Source: Bacteroidales bacterium | Lineage (GTDB): Bacteria; Bacteroidota; Bacteroidia; Bacteroidales; P3 | Reading direction: 5' to 3' | Assembly (NCBI GenBank): GCA_017480225.1 | Contig: JAFVBB010000015.1 | Coordinates: 38,853-102,852, forward strand | Length of the DNA stretch: 64,000 bases | Shown here: positions 20,655 through 30,400 of the stretch, piece by piece | Position numbering within the stretch: the first letter of the stretch is position 1 | Layout of the letters: every line of letters starts with the position of its first letter | Made by a program: the position numbers and the translations under genes | Notes under the pieces: model-generated | Told to the model about the DNA's origin: nothing | The model's database searches: none | The model's input: only the letters and a program-made list of their open reading frames with translations

Positions 20655-21539
20655 TCACTGGCGGGCTGGTGTTTTTGCGGTCGACGCGGCTGCGGGCGCT
20701 GGCTCGCGGCGGAGCGAGAAATAGAACTCGAGGCCGCCGCCCTCGCGGTTGCGGGCGTAGATCTCGCCTCCGTGGAAGAGGACGGCGTGCTTCACAATGG
20801 AGAGGCCGAGGCCGGTGCCCCCGTCACGACGCGAGCGCCCCTGGTCGATGCGCACGAAGCGGTCGAAGAGGCGCAGCAGGTACTCGTCGGGCACGCCGAC
20901 GCCGGTGTCGTAGAAGCGCAGGTAGTAGTGGCCTGCGGCGGGCTTGTATTCCTCCACGGCCACCCGCGCGCCGGTGCCGGCGTAGCGCACGGCGTTCTCC
21001 GCCAGGTTGCGGAAGATGCTGTAGAGCAGCTCCGGGCTGCCCTCGGCAGGCATGGGCGGCAGGTTGTTCTCCAGGGTGATTGAGGCCTGCGCGGCCACAT
21101 CGGCCAGGTCGCCGAAGGCCTCGGCGGCCGTGGCGGCCACGTCGACCCGGCGCTTGGGGAAGAGGTCGGCGCTCTCCTCCAGCTTGTTGATGAGCGACAC
21201 GTCCTCGATGAGGTGGCTCAGGCGCATCGTCTGCTTGAAGCAGCGCTCCAGATAGCGCTGGCGGCTCTCGTCGGTGAGCGGCACCACACCGCCGAGCATA
21301 ATCTCGAGGTAGCCGCGTATGGAGCTCACCGGGGTTTTCAGCTCGTGGGCTATGTTGGAGGTCATCTCCTGCTTCAGCTGGCGGTTGCGCTGCTCGGTGG
21401 CCTCGGCCTGCAGGCGCAGCCGCTCGGCCTCCTCGGCCAGGCGGCGCAGGCGGCGGTTCTTCGTGGCCAGGCGAGCGTAGAGCAGCGCCATCACGGCCAG
21501 CGCGGCGAGGAGGAGGCAGCTATACCAGGCCATAGCCAA
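20655..21539 (-). CDS. sensor histidine kinase lacking a periplasmic sensor domain
   Basis: 294 aa. One N-terminal membrane helix (about residues 4-22), then a coiled linker rich in R, E and Q. The HisKA domain has phospho-acceptor His65 in SNIAHELKTPVSSIRGY. The HATPase domain has N box NLAENAVRYA, G1 DTGVGVP, F box LFDRFVRIDQ and G2 GGTGLGLSIVKHA. It resembles the PhoR/ResE class but has no room for an extracytoplasmic domain, so it may sense membrane or cytoplasmic signals or a partner protein. It overlaps the response regulator gene by 20 bp. Confidence 0.93.
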   Translation of the reverse strand: MAMAWYSCLLLAALAVMALLYARLATKNRRLRRLAEEAERLRLQAEATEQRNRQLKQEMTSNIAHELKTPVSSIRGYLEIMLGGVVPLTDESRQRYLERCFKQTMRLSHLIEDVSLINKLEESADLFPKRRVDVAATAAEAFGDLADVAAQASITLENNLPPMPAEGSPELLYSIFRNLAENAVRYAGTGARVAVEEYKPAAGHYYLRFYDTGVGVPDEYLLRLFDRFVRIDQGRSRRDGGTGLGLSIVKHAVLFHGGEIYARNREGGGLEFYFSLRREPAPAAASTAKTPARQ

Positions 21540-22146
21540 ACCCTGTCTTGCCCACTATGCGGCCGCCCTCGCCACCCAGCTTCTTGCGCAGGCGTGCAAT
21601 GTGCACGTCGACCGCCCGCTCGCCCACCAGGGCGTCGCCAGGCCATACGGCGGCCAGTATCTCGGCACGGCTCAAGTAGCTGCCCCTGTGGCTGCGCAGC
21701 AGTTGCAGGATGAGGTGCTCGCGGCGCGTGAGCGCGGCGGCCGGCGGCTCGTTGACGGCGCAGCGGCGCAGCACCGCCCTCACCCTGGCAAGCACGGCCT
21801 CGAAGGAGAAAGGCTTGCCCACATAGTCGTCGGCGCCCGCCTCGAAACCAGCCAGCAGGGCAGCCTCGTCGCTGCGGGCGGTCAGGAAGATGACCGGCGT
21901 CTCCACCCCCCGGCCGCGCAGCAGGCGCAGCAGCTCGACGCCGCTCATACCGGGCATCATGACGTCGAGCAGCACGAGGTCGGGCGCGGCCTGCGAAAGG
22001 GAAGCCCCCTCCAGGCCGAAGTATGGCAGCGCCTCGTCGGCGCTCATGGCGGTGCTGACGATGAAGCCCGCGGCCTCAAGGTTGAGCCGCAGGATCTCGC
22101 AGAGATCCTCCTCGTCGTCGACCACCAGTATGTGTTGGTTGCTCAT
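21520..22146 (-). CDS. OmpR/PhoB-family response regulator
   Basis: 208 aa. The receiver domain has acidic pocket DDEED (10-14), phospho-acceptor Asp61 in DLVLLDVMMPGMSGVELL, conserved Thr in FLTARS and Lys in DDYVGKPFSFEA. The winged-helix DNA-binding domain follows (LTRREHLILQLLRSHRGSYL; ERAVDVHIARLRKKLGGEG; VGKTGFGYGL). It starts only 20 bp after the stop of the 2732-aa surface protein gene, so it may be co-transcribed with the two giant genes. Its targets are unknown. Confidence 0.94.
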   Translation of the reverse strand: MSNQHILVVDDEEDLCEILRLNLEAAGFIVSTAMSADEALPYFGLEGASLSQAAPDLVLLDVMMPGMSGVELLRLLRGRGVETPVIFLTARSDEAALLAGFEAGADDYVGKPFSFEAVLARVRAVLRRCAVNEPPAAALTRREHLILQLLRSHRGSYLSRAEILAAVWPGDALVGERAVDVHIARLRKKLGGEGGRIVGKTGFGYGLV

Positions 22147-22166
22147 TGCAGGTTGTCGTTTTGGTG

Positions 22167-25100
22167 TCAGTCGCGCAGCACCTCGACCACGCCGTTGCGC
22201 TTCACCACTCCGTACTCGCCCTTGCCGCTGAAGCGGTAGTAGTAGGTGCCGTCGGGGCTACGGGTGGCCTCGGGGTCCCAGAACTGGTCGTGGCGGCGAA
22301 TGTTGCGCGCGTGGAACACCAGCGCGCCGGTGCGGTCGAAGATCCAAAGCTCGTTCTCGGAGTAGTTGCCGAACTCCACCAGGTTCACCACCTCCCACGT
22401 GTCGTCAACGCCGTCGCCATTGGGCGTCACCAGGTTGGGGAACTGCAGGAAGTCGTTGGTGATGGTCACCGTGTGGCGGGCAGTGTCGGTGCAGGTATGC
22501 ACAAAGGGGTCAATCTTGAACTGCGCCTCCAGCTGCCGCGGCAGCCACGTCACATCCTCGGACCTCACCGTGTCGAGCGAATGCACCCACAGGGCCACGA
22601 GCGAGGCCTCGTAGTCACCGTCGATGTCGGCGCCGTCGTCGCCCCAGCGGTGCAGCGGGCTGAAGGCGCTCGAAGTGTCGTCGGCAGCGGCGGGCATCTG
22701 GAAGCGCCACTTCCATTGCAGCGTGTCGGGGCGAGAAAGGTTGATGAAGCGAGCCACCGGGTGGTGCACCGCCGGGAAGTCGGGCTCCCACCAGAAGTCG
22801 GCGACCGGCGAGCCAAAGACGAATACCGGCCAGGCCACGGTGTCGAAGCAGCCCAGGAGGTCGGTGACCTCAAGGCGCACATAGGCCTGCACGCTGTCCT
22901 CTCCCCTGCTGAAAGGCAACTCGAACGACGACGCGCCGAAGAGCATGACGGTGTCGCGCATGGCCACCGTCCACAGCCACGACGACGCGCCCACGGTGGT
23001 GTCGCGCATGTTGAGCACCGCCGGGGCGCAAGCCAGCAGCATGGCGGTGTCGGCAGGCAGCCAGTCGAGTGTGTCGAAGCGGTAGGAAGGCGCGAGGGCG
23101 TATGAGTGGCTGCGCTCGAAGAGGACCACGTGCACCAGGCTGTCGCAGCCCTGCCTGGTGATAAGGTGGGCGTCGAACTCGGCGGGGCCTCCATAGTCGA
23201 CACCGCGATACTCAAAGCTGCGGCCGGGGCATATCACAATCGAGTCGGTGGTCTCGGCAGAATGGTTGACCGTGAGGTGCAGCACCGTCGAGCTGTCGCA
23301 GCCCACGCTGTTAGGTCCCTCGCCCACGGCCGTGTAGTCGCCGCTGGCGGCGTAGAGCGTCCCCTTCCAGTAGAGGCTGTCGCAGACTACACGGTCGACA
23401 TGGCCCGTGGTGGTGGCGCGCACATCGAGCTGCAGCACGTAGAGGCTGTCGCACTCCTGCCCTTCGACCGGCACGTTGTGGTAGTAGGTGCCGGGCTGGT
23501 AGTAGACGTGGCCGAAGAAGCTTATGCCCGGCTGATTGTCGCAGATGCTCACGTTCCACGTTGAGGTAGGCGCAGGCTCGCCCGGCAGAGAAAGGTGGAG
23601 GGTGACGTAGGCGGTGTCACGACAGGCGTCGAGGCCGATGCCGCTCACAAGGCGCACCGTGTAGTCGCCCGGCAGGTAGTAGACGGCATGGCCGTGGTAG
23701 GCGGTCGACGAGGTGCCGTTGCCGAAGTCCCAGTAGGCCGTCTCGCAACGCTGGCCGGGTATGGGTGTGCGGCCATCGATGCTCACCGAACTGCGGTTGA
23801 TGAAGTCGACGTAGAAGCGGCAGTTGCTGACCGACACCACGTAGTCGAAGTCGGCCATGGGGTAGCGGGTGCCGCCATAGGCGCTGATGGTGAAGTTGCA
23901 GGCAGGGTTGTCGAGCTTGCTCACCTCGCAGTAGTAGGTGATGTCCTCGCTCGGAACGGTGATGACGCGCCCGGTGCTGACCGTGGCAGGGCTTTGCGAG
24001 GTGTACCAGCGGTAGTGGAAGCCCTCGGGGGCGGAGAGGGTGTTGCTGTCGACGTCGCCGCACGAGGCGGTGTTCATGTTCTTGCGCATACACTCGAGGG
24101 TGAAGTAGGCATAGCCGTAGTGCGAGCCCTCGTTGCAGTCGTAGGTGGTGAGGCGCAGGTAGACCTGCTCGCCGGCATGACTGGAAAGGTCGATGCCCAC
24201 CGCCGTCCAGTCCTTCCAGAGCACACCGTCGTCGGCGCTGTTCCAGCCCAGGCTCTGGTCGGCAATGAAGTCGGCGCTGGTGCAGGCCGAGTCGATGATG
24301 TTATAGTTGGTGTCGAGCAGTTCCATGCGGAAGCGGGGCTGGTCAGAGTAGGCGTGTATGGGATCCTGCAGCACAGCGGCGTAGCGCAGAAGCAGAAGCT
24401 CGAAGCTGCCGGTGTCTACATAGAGGCTGTAAATCACCCCCTCGGCCTCGGGCTCAAAGTAGTTGGTACTCCAGTTGCCCAGGCGCACACTCGAAGTGTA
24501 GCCCTCCGGTATGGTGCGCAGCAGGTTGTCGGTGCGTGGGTCGCGAGCCGCCGTGTCGTAGCACACGGTGTGGCGACTCTCGGAGTGGCGCGGACCATAG
24601 TCAACTGCCCCGGCAGCCATGTAGGGGTTGTCGTAGCGTCCGGTGAAGAAGACCGCCTGCGACGAGTTGAGGTCGGTAGCATTGACGCACCCCACGCCCG
24701 GAGCGGGGGTGATGATGCTCAAGGTGTCGCGGTAGGAGGTGTTGCAATAGCCCGCACTGTCGTTGCCAGCCTCGAAGACGAAGGTGTAGTAGTGCAGGAT
24801 GCTCAACGGCTCGATGGTGAGCGGGGGGGCAGCGGGGTTGTACTCGGCGATCACGCCATCTTCGTCGCTGACAGTGACCTTCACGTCGGGCGTTCCCCGT
24901 TGCCGCCAGTCGAGGGTGATAGAATTGCTGGTGATTTCTTTTACACGGAGGTCGAAGGCCACGCTGGTGTCAACGTATATGTCATCGACCAGAATGCTGC
25001 GGCCTTCGGAGCGATGGTTGCTGCGAGCACGCAACACAACGAAGAAGGGGTCGCCAGGCGTGCTGCTGAACTCGACCAGGCCATGCTGCCACACGTCGGC

Positions 25101-28100
25101 CTCGGCAGGCGCCAGGGTGCTGATAGGGTGATAGGTGGTGAGATCCTCGGGATTACTCATGACGCCCACCACCAAACGGTCGGACACATCGCCCACCCGG
25201 TACCACAAACTCATGGCAAGACGTTGTATGGAGTCGATGTTGGCGTCGGGGGTGACGACGTAAGCCTGCGTGCCTATTGGCATGAGGAGGCTGTGCCCGC
25301 CGCTGTGAGCCAGCGAGTCGGTGACCATAATGCCGGTGGTCATGGCGTTCCAGCCTCGCGGCAAGTCGCCGGTGACAATGGAATCGAAGTCGATGCACGA
25401 CGGCACCTCAAGCGGGGCAGCCAGCGTGGTGACCACTTGCGGCAGACGGCAACTGACAGCAGCACTGTCGCACCTGAAGTAGAAATCGTAGGTGGTCTCC
25501 GGCTCGAGCGTAATCACTGCCGGCACAGAATCTATGCGCACCACCGTGTTGGAGGGGCTGCCCTGCGTGGACGTGGAGGAGGGGAAATACTCAGCATAGA
25601 AAGGCACCGCAGGGGCATCGACTTGAACCCTGTTCCAACGCTTGAGCGACACCACGGCACCGGCAGCGCCTGCACAGCGCTCGGTGTATATGCCGTTGAT
25701 TTTGAACTTGTCACTGCCACGCAGGTAGTGGATGGCCACCCAGCGCCCGGTGTCGGCATAGTTGCTGAAGTCGACAAAACTGTTCTGGAACTTGCCATTG
25801 GTGATGGAGTAGGTCAAGGTGTCGAGCGGCACGAAGGACAGGGTGTCGTAAGCGTCGGTCATTATTCCAACCACCAGCGAGTCGTCGGCTTGGCTGGCGG
25901 AGTAGACTATGCTCATGCCGACATCGCGGACAGAATCGACCATAAGCTCGGGCAGGACGCACCAAGAGCCGGGCGAAATCCCCATGTAGCCATGTTCATC
26001 GTCAGTACTGTAATAGTTCGTGTATGAGACTGAGCCAAGCGTCAGGCGGCCGCTGAAGTAGGAGTAATACGCGTCGTTGGAGCGGTCAAACTCAAGACAG
26101 AAAGGTACTTGAAGAGTGTCGCCAAGGTAGCGATAATCCTCAGTCTCACACGTATTGCCCAACGAGTCGGAACCGACACTGAGATAGTGGTAGCCGAGAT
26201 CCAAATGAAAATCGGACAGGGTGTCGTTGACGGCAAACGTGGTGATGTCGGAATTCTTACGCGCAGAGAGCCAGTAAGGGTGCCTGTGATTGGCCTTTGC
26301 CCGAAGCAGGCCTGCATGAGGCAGACTGTAGCCAACACGTGGAACCCCGTAAACACGGACGCTATACAAACTAATCCAACTAATGCCATTTTTCCTGATG
26401 GCAACGCGCTTGCCAATATAATTTGAGATGTCAACATTAGCATCGATAGCTCCTTCCCAATCCGTTGATGTCCAAAGCGGGATGAACGAGGCAGTGTCGG
26501 TTTCATTATCCATCACGCCAATCTGTATGGTTTGATTGGTACGATTACTAAAGAAATTAGCCATCATGGTGAGGACTGAATCCGCGTCGAACTGCGGCAG
26601 GACGGCATAAAGCCAACCCTCGCTGGAGTAAGAGCTGAAAACCAACGACGGACCGCTGGTGGAGGGATTCACAGACTGAGATGTCGAAGACTTGATGACA
26701 GTCCAGCCCACGGGCAATGCGATGGAAGTATAATTCTTGTTGAAGAACTGGCAATAAGGCAGCGGAACCCGGTCGTGGGTACGGACAACAGCCTGCTGGC
26801 GGCATATTGCATTGCTAATGGCACCACAACTGACGCTGATCTCATACGGCATATCGAACTTCAGCCCTTCAATGCGGAATGGGCTCTCGTCGATGTGAAG
26901 CACGCGGTAGTCTCCGGTAGTGTCGAGCAGAGAGAGATTGTAATCAGGGAAAGATGTTCCCGGCATAGTGCACTCTATCACATTTCCATCGACATTGAAC
27001 TGCACTACAGGGCAATCAGTCACAGAGATATTGTCGAGAAGCACATCGCTGCCGCAGGCACGGAAAGCCATCCTGAAACCCGACGGCATACCAAAGGGCA
27101 ACGTGAGGGCGAAGCTGCCCTGCACACTGTCGAGCACAAGAGTGTCGAATGCGACGAAAGGCACCGTGTCGAGGCCAAAGGACGAAGATGCAATCGGAAT
27201 GGTGTCGCCGGGGGCAATGTAGCCCAAGATCAGGCTGTCTCCATAGAACTCTGCCCTGGCGCGCAAAAGCAGCGTGGCGCCGGAAGCGAAGGCATACATG
27301 GGGTGCATGGCGATGGCGGAGCCAGCCTCGACGCGCATCTCGTCATCAGGTGGCTCGACGGCATGGGCACCGCTGGCAGCCCAACAGGTGGGCAGCTCGT
27401 CGGTGAGCAGCGTTGAGAAATGGAAACACGATTCATACTTTACACCAACATCGCCACCGTTATAATCGTACTTGGTGTGGACGTTCATTGCGAAGGAACG
27501 GCAGGCCTTACCGAGCGGGGTGACATAGACGCGGTAGGACGAACCTTCTTCCAGCGACCCAAACTCAATGCGACTCATATCGGCTGTGTGCACACGGCGC
27601 GTAATCTCCACGCCATTACGCTCCAGTGTAACGTCGGCGCTGTCGGTGCCATACAGGGCGTCGAGCGAGAGGCAGCACGTGTCATATCCCACATACAGCA
27701 GATTAACGTTGCCATAGGTGGCACCACCGACCTGCATCTCGTCAATGTAGCCACGATAGAAGATGAACTCCTGCGGATGGTTGTACCACAAGGCCAGCAC
27801 TCCGTTGAACAGGGTGTCGCTGGGACGGAGAGGAACAACATAGTGGTGCCTGGAGTCGCCGGCGCCCACCTCAACGGTGTCGAGAGGAAGAAAGTAGCCA
27901 GATGAATAACCTTCACGTATGGTGCCCACATGCACCTCAGCAGAAAGGTGCGTGCCCATCATATAGAAACTGAGGTAACTGTTGCTGTCAACCTCCACAT
28001 CGGGCAAGCCAACCATAGAAGAGTAACCATACATACCCCACGAGGCAAACTCCAGCGTCTGCGTAGTTCCTCCCGACTCATACAGCGACGACCACCGCGA

Positions 28101-30365
28101 CGTGAATCTGGGCGAGTTGTTGACGGAACGCTTGTCCCGCCAGTCGCCAAATACTGTTGACCAGGGGTTGGTGCCCACATTATCCGAAGAGAAATCCCAG
28201 CACGACGGCAGCGTGTAGTCGCGCGTGGCGGTGCGCACGGCGAGACGTCTGTCTATACACGGCGATGCCCCTGGTCGGTAGATATAGAAATCGTAGTCGA
28301 CGGAGGGTGACAGGCCCCTGACGGTACCGCAGTGAGCATTGTAGAAGGTGTCGACCGTGCCTGTCCCAGGGGCATAGCCATCCAGGACATGCTCCACCAG
28401 CACAGTGTCGAGCACATCCGTCCAGTCGAGCTGCACCGACGTGCCGCGACGATGTACCAACGACTGGTGACCCACAACACGATTGGGCAAATCCACCTCG
28501 ATAGAATGAATTACAAGCCCCGCAAAATAATGGTTGACAGCCTCGATTGCTATGTAGCGGCCCGTGTCGGAAACAGGAATGTCGCACATGAACGTGTGGC
28601 GATAGCCATCGACGGCAAGAGTGGTAGTGCCAACAAGGGAGAAGGTCGAGGTGTCGTCGGCATAGCTCATCGTACCTACCCGCAGTTGGTAAGAACTATT
28701 AGAAGTGTAGGTAATCACAACCCTTTTACCCGCCAACCCTAAAAGCCGCTGGCTGACAAGGAATGTAGGTGAATAGACATAACTCGGTCCATTGAGTCGC
28801 ACGCCGTTACCGTTCAAGCCGAAACTGCGCCCGGCATAGTCAATCTGAGTCCAGTCTTCCAAATAGTCATTCATGCCAAGGAAGCCGGAGCAAAACCCCT
28901 CGGCAGACATGGGTGGAGCAGTGGTGGTAACCACCACTCCGCGCCCTATACTCGATTGTGCGGCACACTGCGGATAGACCGTGGCAACGTATGTGCGCTG
29001 GGCATCGAGACCTTCAATAACCAATGGAGGAACAGCGTTGTCGAAACTCAAGGTATCAGAGTGCTGGCCTAACACCCTCAAACCAACACGACAGACCGGC
29101 GAGCCGAAGGTGCTCCAATCAAGTGTGAAACGGTCGTAGTCTACGTGCGACGCGCTTACAGAATCCACACCGCACACCTCGACAGCAATCTCCTCAATGT
29201 AGATCATGCAGCCGGTGGAAGGCTGCATCGACTGCAACATACGCAGAGCAAGGCGTCGCGAGGGGGCGGTCGGGAACCAAGACACTGTGGTTGTCTGCCA
29301 CTGCGCATCGAGTGTCAGCGTGTCAAGAGGTGTAAATCCATAGTAGTTGTATTCAGACCCTGTGCTGTCGCACGTGCCAACCACCACACGGGTGTTGGCG
29401 TGGCTGGCACGCAGAGTGAGTCGCAAACGACGCAAGCCGGTACCCTCAAATGGAGGAGTAGCCACCATGCCAAAGTGGTCTGGTGTCGCATTGTTGCCGC
29501 AACTGAGCATGAGCGACCTTTGGCCTGTGGAGTGATGAGCCGCATCAATCTGCGGCACATAATCCTCATCATCAAAGTTGTACTGCAGAAGCCAGCAGTC
29601 AGGGAAGGCTCTCTCCTCCAAACCCTCAAACCCTTCGACGAAGGGCATTACCACATTGCCGCAACGAGTACGGAAACTGACTATTGAACCGCAGCACAGG
29701 TTGTCGCCTGCCGACTGTGGCAGCACCATAACACTGTAGCGCGACGAGGGATTGAGCCCCACAAGCGTTGCGGTAGTGGTGTTTGAAGTGGCAACCTCTT
29801 CATCTCCGACGAGAAGCCGGAAGGGGCCAGCCCCCGATGCTGTCCATGAAAGCGTGGCAGTGGTGGCCGTGACGGAGACCGTGTCGACCTGCGAAACAGC
29901 CACTGGGCACGTTGCAGCATTGCCATCTATACTCCACTGCAGAACGAAGCCGTCGTCGACACCGCTGCCATTGGTCTGGAAGCGCACCGTCAATTCCCCA
30001 CTCGTCGAGTTGACCACCAGAGAGCCCTCCCCTCCAATATAGTTCTCAATCAACTGGTCGCCATCCCACACGGTGAGGTAATCTGTGCTGGCTCCATAGG
30101 TCTTATAGTCGCCCTGAAGGGTGATGGTAATGCCTGGCACGGCCTTGATCACCGCCCAGCCCCTGAAATTGTTGCTGTACGGCCCACCCCCTCCGTCATC
30201 GACCAATACGCCTGTGGGCTTCTGGCACACGTTGATGAAGATTGTGTCGGCATTCTTCATCAAGTATTCTTCCTGGGCAGTCACCCCTCCAGCAAAAAGC
30301 ATTGCCAAAACAATACTGCAATATTTCAGTACTCGTCTTTTCTGCCTTGTATTATCTTTTTCCAT
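22167..30365 (-). CDS. giant T9SS-secreted modular surface protein, paralogue 1
   Basis: 2732 aa. A signal peptide (ending about AGGVTAQ) is followed by a CUB-like domain (about 40-150, YLTVWDGDQLIENYIGG), an Fn3-like module (TVSVTATTATLSWTASGAGP), then a series of MAM / choice-of-anchor-J-like modules, each opening with a Cys-Phe-type entry such as LPSCWDFSSDNVGTNPWSTV or VPSCIDFDSIVTGDLPRGWN. A PKD domain (CETAYWDFGNGTSSTAYHG) and three Cys-Asp-Ser modules (GQECDSLYVLQLDV, RVVCDSLYWKGTLY, RQGCDSLVHVVLF) come near the C-terminus. The last ~85 residues are a T9SS type B sorting domain (LVTPNGDGVDDTWEV...NELWIFDRTGALVF...PDGTYYYRF). Likely an adhesin or matrix protein anchored or released by T9SS. 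Confidence 0.9.
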   Translation of the reverse strand: MEKDNTRQKRRVLKYCSIVLAMLFAGGVTAQEEYLMKNADTIFINVCQKPTGVLVDDGGGGPYSNNFRGWAVIKAVPGITITLQGDYKTYGASTDYLTVWDGDQLIENYIGGEGSLVVNSTSGELTVRFQTNGSGVDDGFVLQWSIDGNAATCPVAVSQVDTVSVTATTATLSWTASGAGPFRLLVGDEEVATSNTTTATLVGLNPSSRYSVMVLPQSAGDNLCCGSIVSFRTRCGNVVMPFVEGFEGLEERAFPDCWLLQYNFDDEDYVPQIDAAHHSTGQRSLMLSCGNNATPDHFGMVATPPFEGTGLRRLRLTLRASHANTRVVVGTCDSTGSEYNYYGFTPLDTLTLDAQWQTTTVSWFPTAPSRRLALRMLQSMQPSTGCMIYIEEIAVEVCGVDSVSASHVDYDRFTLDWSTFGSPVCRVGLRVLGQHSDTLSFDNAVPPLVIEGLDAQRTYVATVYPQCAAQSSIGRGVVVTTTAPPMSAEGFCSGFLGMNDYLEDWTQIDYAGRSFGLNGNGVRLNGPSYVYSPTFLVSQRLLGLAGKRVVITYTSNSSYQLRVGTMSYADDTSTFSLVGTTTLAVDGYRHTFMCDIPVSDTGRYIAIEAVNHYFAGLVIHSIEVDLPNRVVGHQSLVHRRGTSVQLDWTDVLDTVLVEHVLDGYAPGTGTVDTFYNAHCGTVRGLSPSVDYDFYIYRPGASPCIDRRLAVRTATRDYTLPSCWDFSSDNVGTNPWSTVFGDWRDKRSVNNSPRFTSRWSSLYESGGTTQTLEFASWGMYGYSSMVGLPDVEVDSNSYLSFYMMGTHLSAEVHVGTIREGYSSGYFLPLDTVEVGAGDSRHHYVVPLRPSDTLFNGVLALWYNHPQEFIFYRGYIDEMQVGGATYGNVNLLYVGYDTCCLSLDALYGTDSADVTLERNGVEITRRVHTADMSRIEFGSLEEGSSYRVYVTPLGKACRSFAMNVHTKYDYNGGDVGVKYESCFHFSTLLTDELPTCWAASGAHAVEPPDDEMRVEAGSAIAMHPMYAFASGATLLLRARAEFYGDSLILGYIAPGDTIPIASSSFGLDTVPFVAFDTLVLDSVQGSFALTLPFGMPSGFRMAFRACGSDVLLDNISVTDCPVVQFNVDGNVIECTMPGTSFPDYNLSLLDTTGDYRVLHIDESPFRIEGLKFDMPYEISVSCGAISNAICRQQAVVRTHDRVPLPYCQFFNKNYTSIALPVGWTVIKSSTSQSVNPSTSGPSLVFSSYSSEGWLYAVLPQFDADSVLTMMANFFSNRTNQTIQIGVMDNETDTASFIPLWTSTDWEGAIDANVDISNYIGKRVAIRKNGISWISLYSVRVYGVPRVGYSLPHAGLLRAKANHRHPYWLSARKNSDITTFAVNDTLSDFHLDLGYHYLSVGSDSLGNTCETEDYRYLGDTLQVPFCLEFDRSNDAYYSYFSGRLTLGSVSYTNYYSTDDEHGYMGISPGSWCVLPELMVDSVRDVGMSIVYSASQADDSLVVGIMTDAYDTLSFVPLDTLTYSITNGKFQNSFVDFSNYADTGRWVAIHYLRGSDKFKINGIYTERCAGAAGAVVSLKRWNRVQVDAPAVPFYAEYFPSSTSTQGSPSNTVVRIDSVPAVITLEPETTYDFYFRCDSAAVSCRLPQVVTTLAAPLEVPSCIDFDSIVTGDLPRGWNAMTTGIMVTDSLAHSGGHSLLMPIGTQAYVVTPDANIDSIQRLAMSLWYRVGDVSDRLVVGVMSNPEDLTTYHPISTLAPAEADVWQHGLVEFSSTPGDPFFVVLRARSNHRSEGRSILVDDIYVDTSVAFDLRVKEITSNSITLDWRQRGTPDVKVTVSDEDGVIAEYNPAAPPLTIEPLSILHYYTFVFEAGNDSAGYCNTSYRDTLSIITPAPGVGCVNATDLNSSQAVFFTGRYDNPYMAAGAVDYGPRHSESRHTVCYDTAARDPRTDNLLRTIPEGYTSSVRLGNWSTNYFEPEAEGVIYSLYVDTGSFELLLLRYAAVLQDPIHAYSDQPRFRMELLDTNYNIIDSACTSADFIADQSLGWNSADDGVLWKDWTAVGIDLSSHAGEQVYLRLTTYDCNEGSHYGYAYFTLECMRKNMNTASCGDVDSNTLSAPEGFHYRWYTSQSPATVSTGRVITVPSEDITYYCEVSKLDNPACNFTISAYGGTRYPMADFDYVVSVSNCRFYVDFINRSSVSIDGRTPIPGQRCETAYWDFGNGTSSTAYHGHAVYYLPGDYTVRLVSGIGLDACRDTAYVTLHLSLPGEPAPTSTWNVSICDNQPGISFFGHVYYQPGTYYHNVPVEGQECDSLYVLQLDVRATTTGHVDRVVCDSLYWKGTLYAASGDYTAVGEGPNSVGCDSSTVLHLTVNHSAETTDSIVICPGRSFEYRGVDYGGPAEFDAHLITRQGCDSLVHVVLFERSHSYALAPSYRFDTLDWLPADTAMLLACAPAVLNMRDTTVGASSWLWTVAMRDTVMLFGASSFELPFSRGEDSVQAYVRLEVTDLLGCFDTVAWPVFVFGSPVADFWWEPDFPAVHHPVARFINLSRPDTLQWKWRFQMPAAADDTSSAFSPLHRWGDDGADIDGDYEASLVALWVHSLDTVRSEDVTWLPRQLEAQFKIDPFVHTCTDTARHTVTITNDFLQFPNLVTPNGDGVDDTWEVVNLVEFGNYSENELWIFDRTGALVFHARNIRRHDQFWDPEATRSPDGTYYYRFSGKGEYGVVKRNGVVEVLRD
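24071..24319 (-). repeat. near-identical 249-bp segment shared with the second giant gene (copy 1)
   Basis: Aligned base by base with 32965-33213, this differs at four positions only (about 98% identity), while the flanking coding sequence drops to roughly 80%. It encodes the segment starting at TNYNIIDSACTSADFIADQS and ending at ECMRKNMNT. Confidence 0.9.
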
Positions 30366-30400
30366 AAATAATATAATATTGTTTCCAATTAATATTTATG

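Noticed and set aside
20403-20658. Small proteins with NNRRTIEEQ-like repeats encoded in the 11-bp-unit elements
   Set aside because: Three 11-bp units make 33 bp, so any frame repeats as an 11-residue peptide. Frames are open on both strands and start and stop outside the element without any conserved context.
23595-26027. 810-codon plus-strand open frame inside the first giant gene
   Set aside because: It is antisense to a gene with signal peptide, repeated domains and sorting signal. Similar shadows occur opposite dnaE, uvrA, ettA and mutS.
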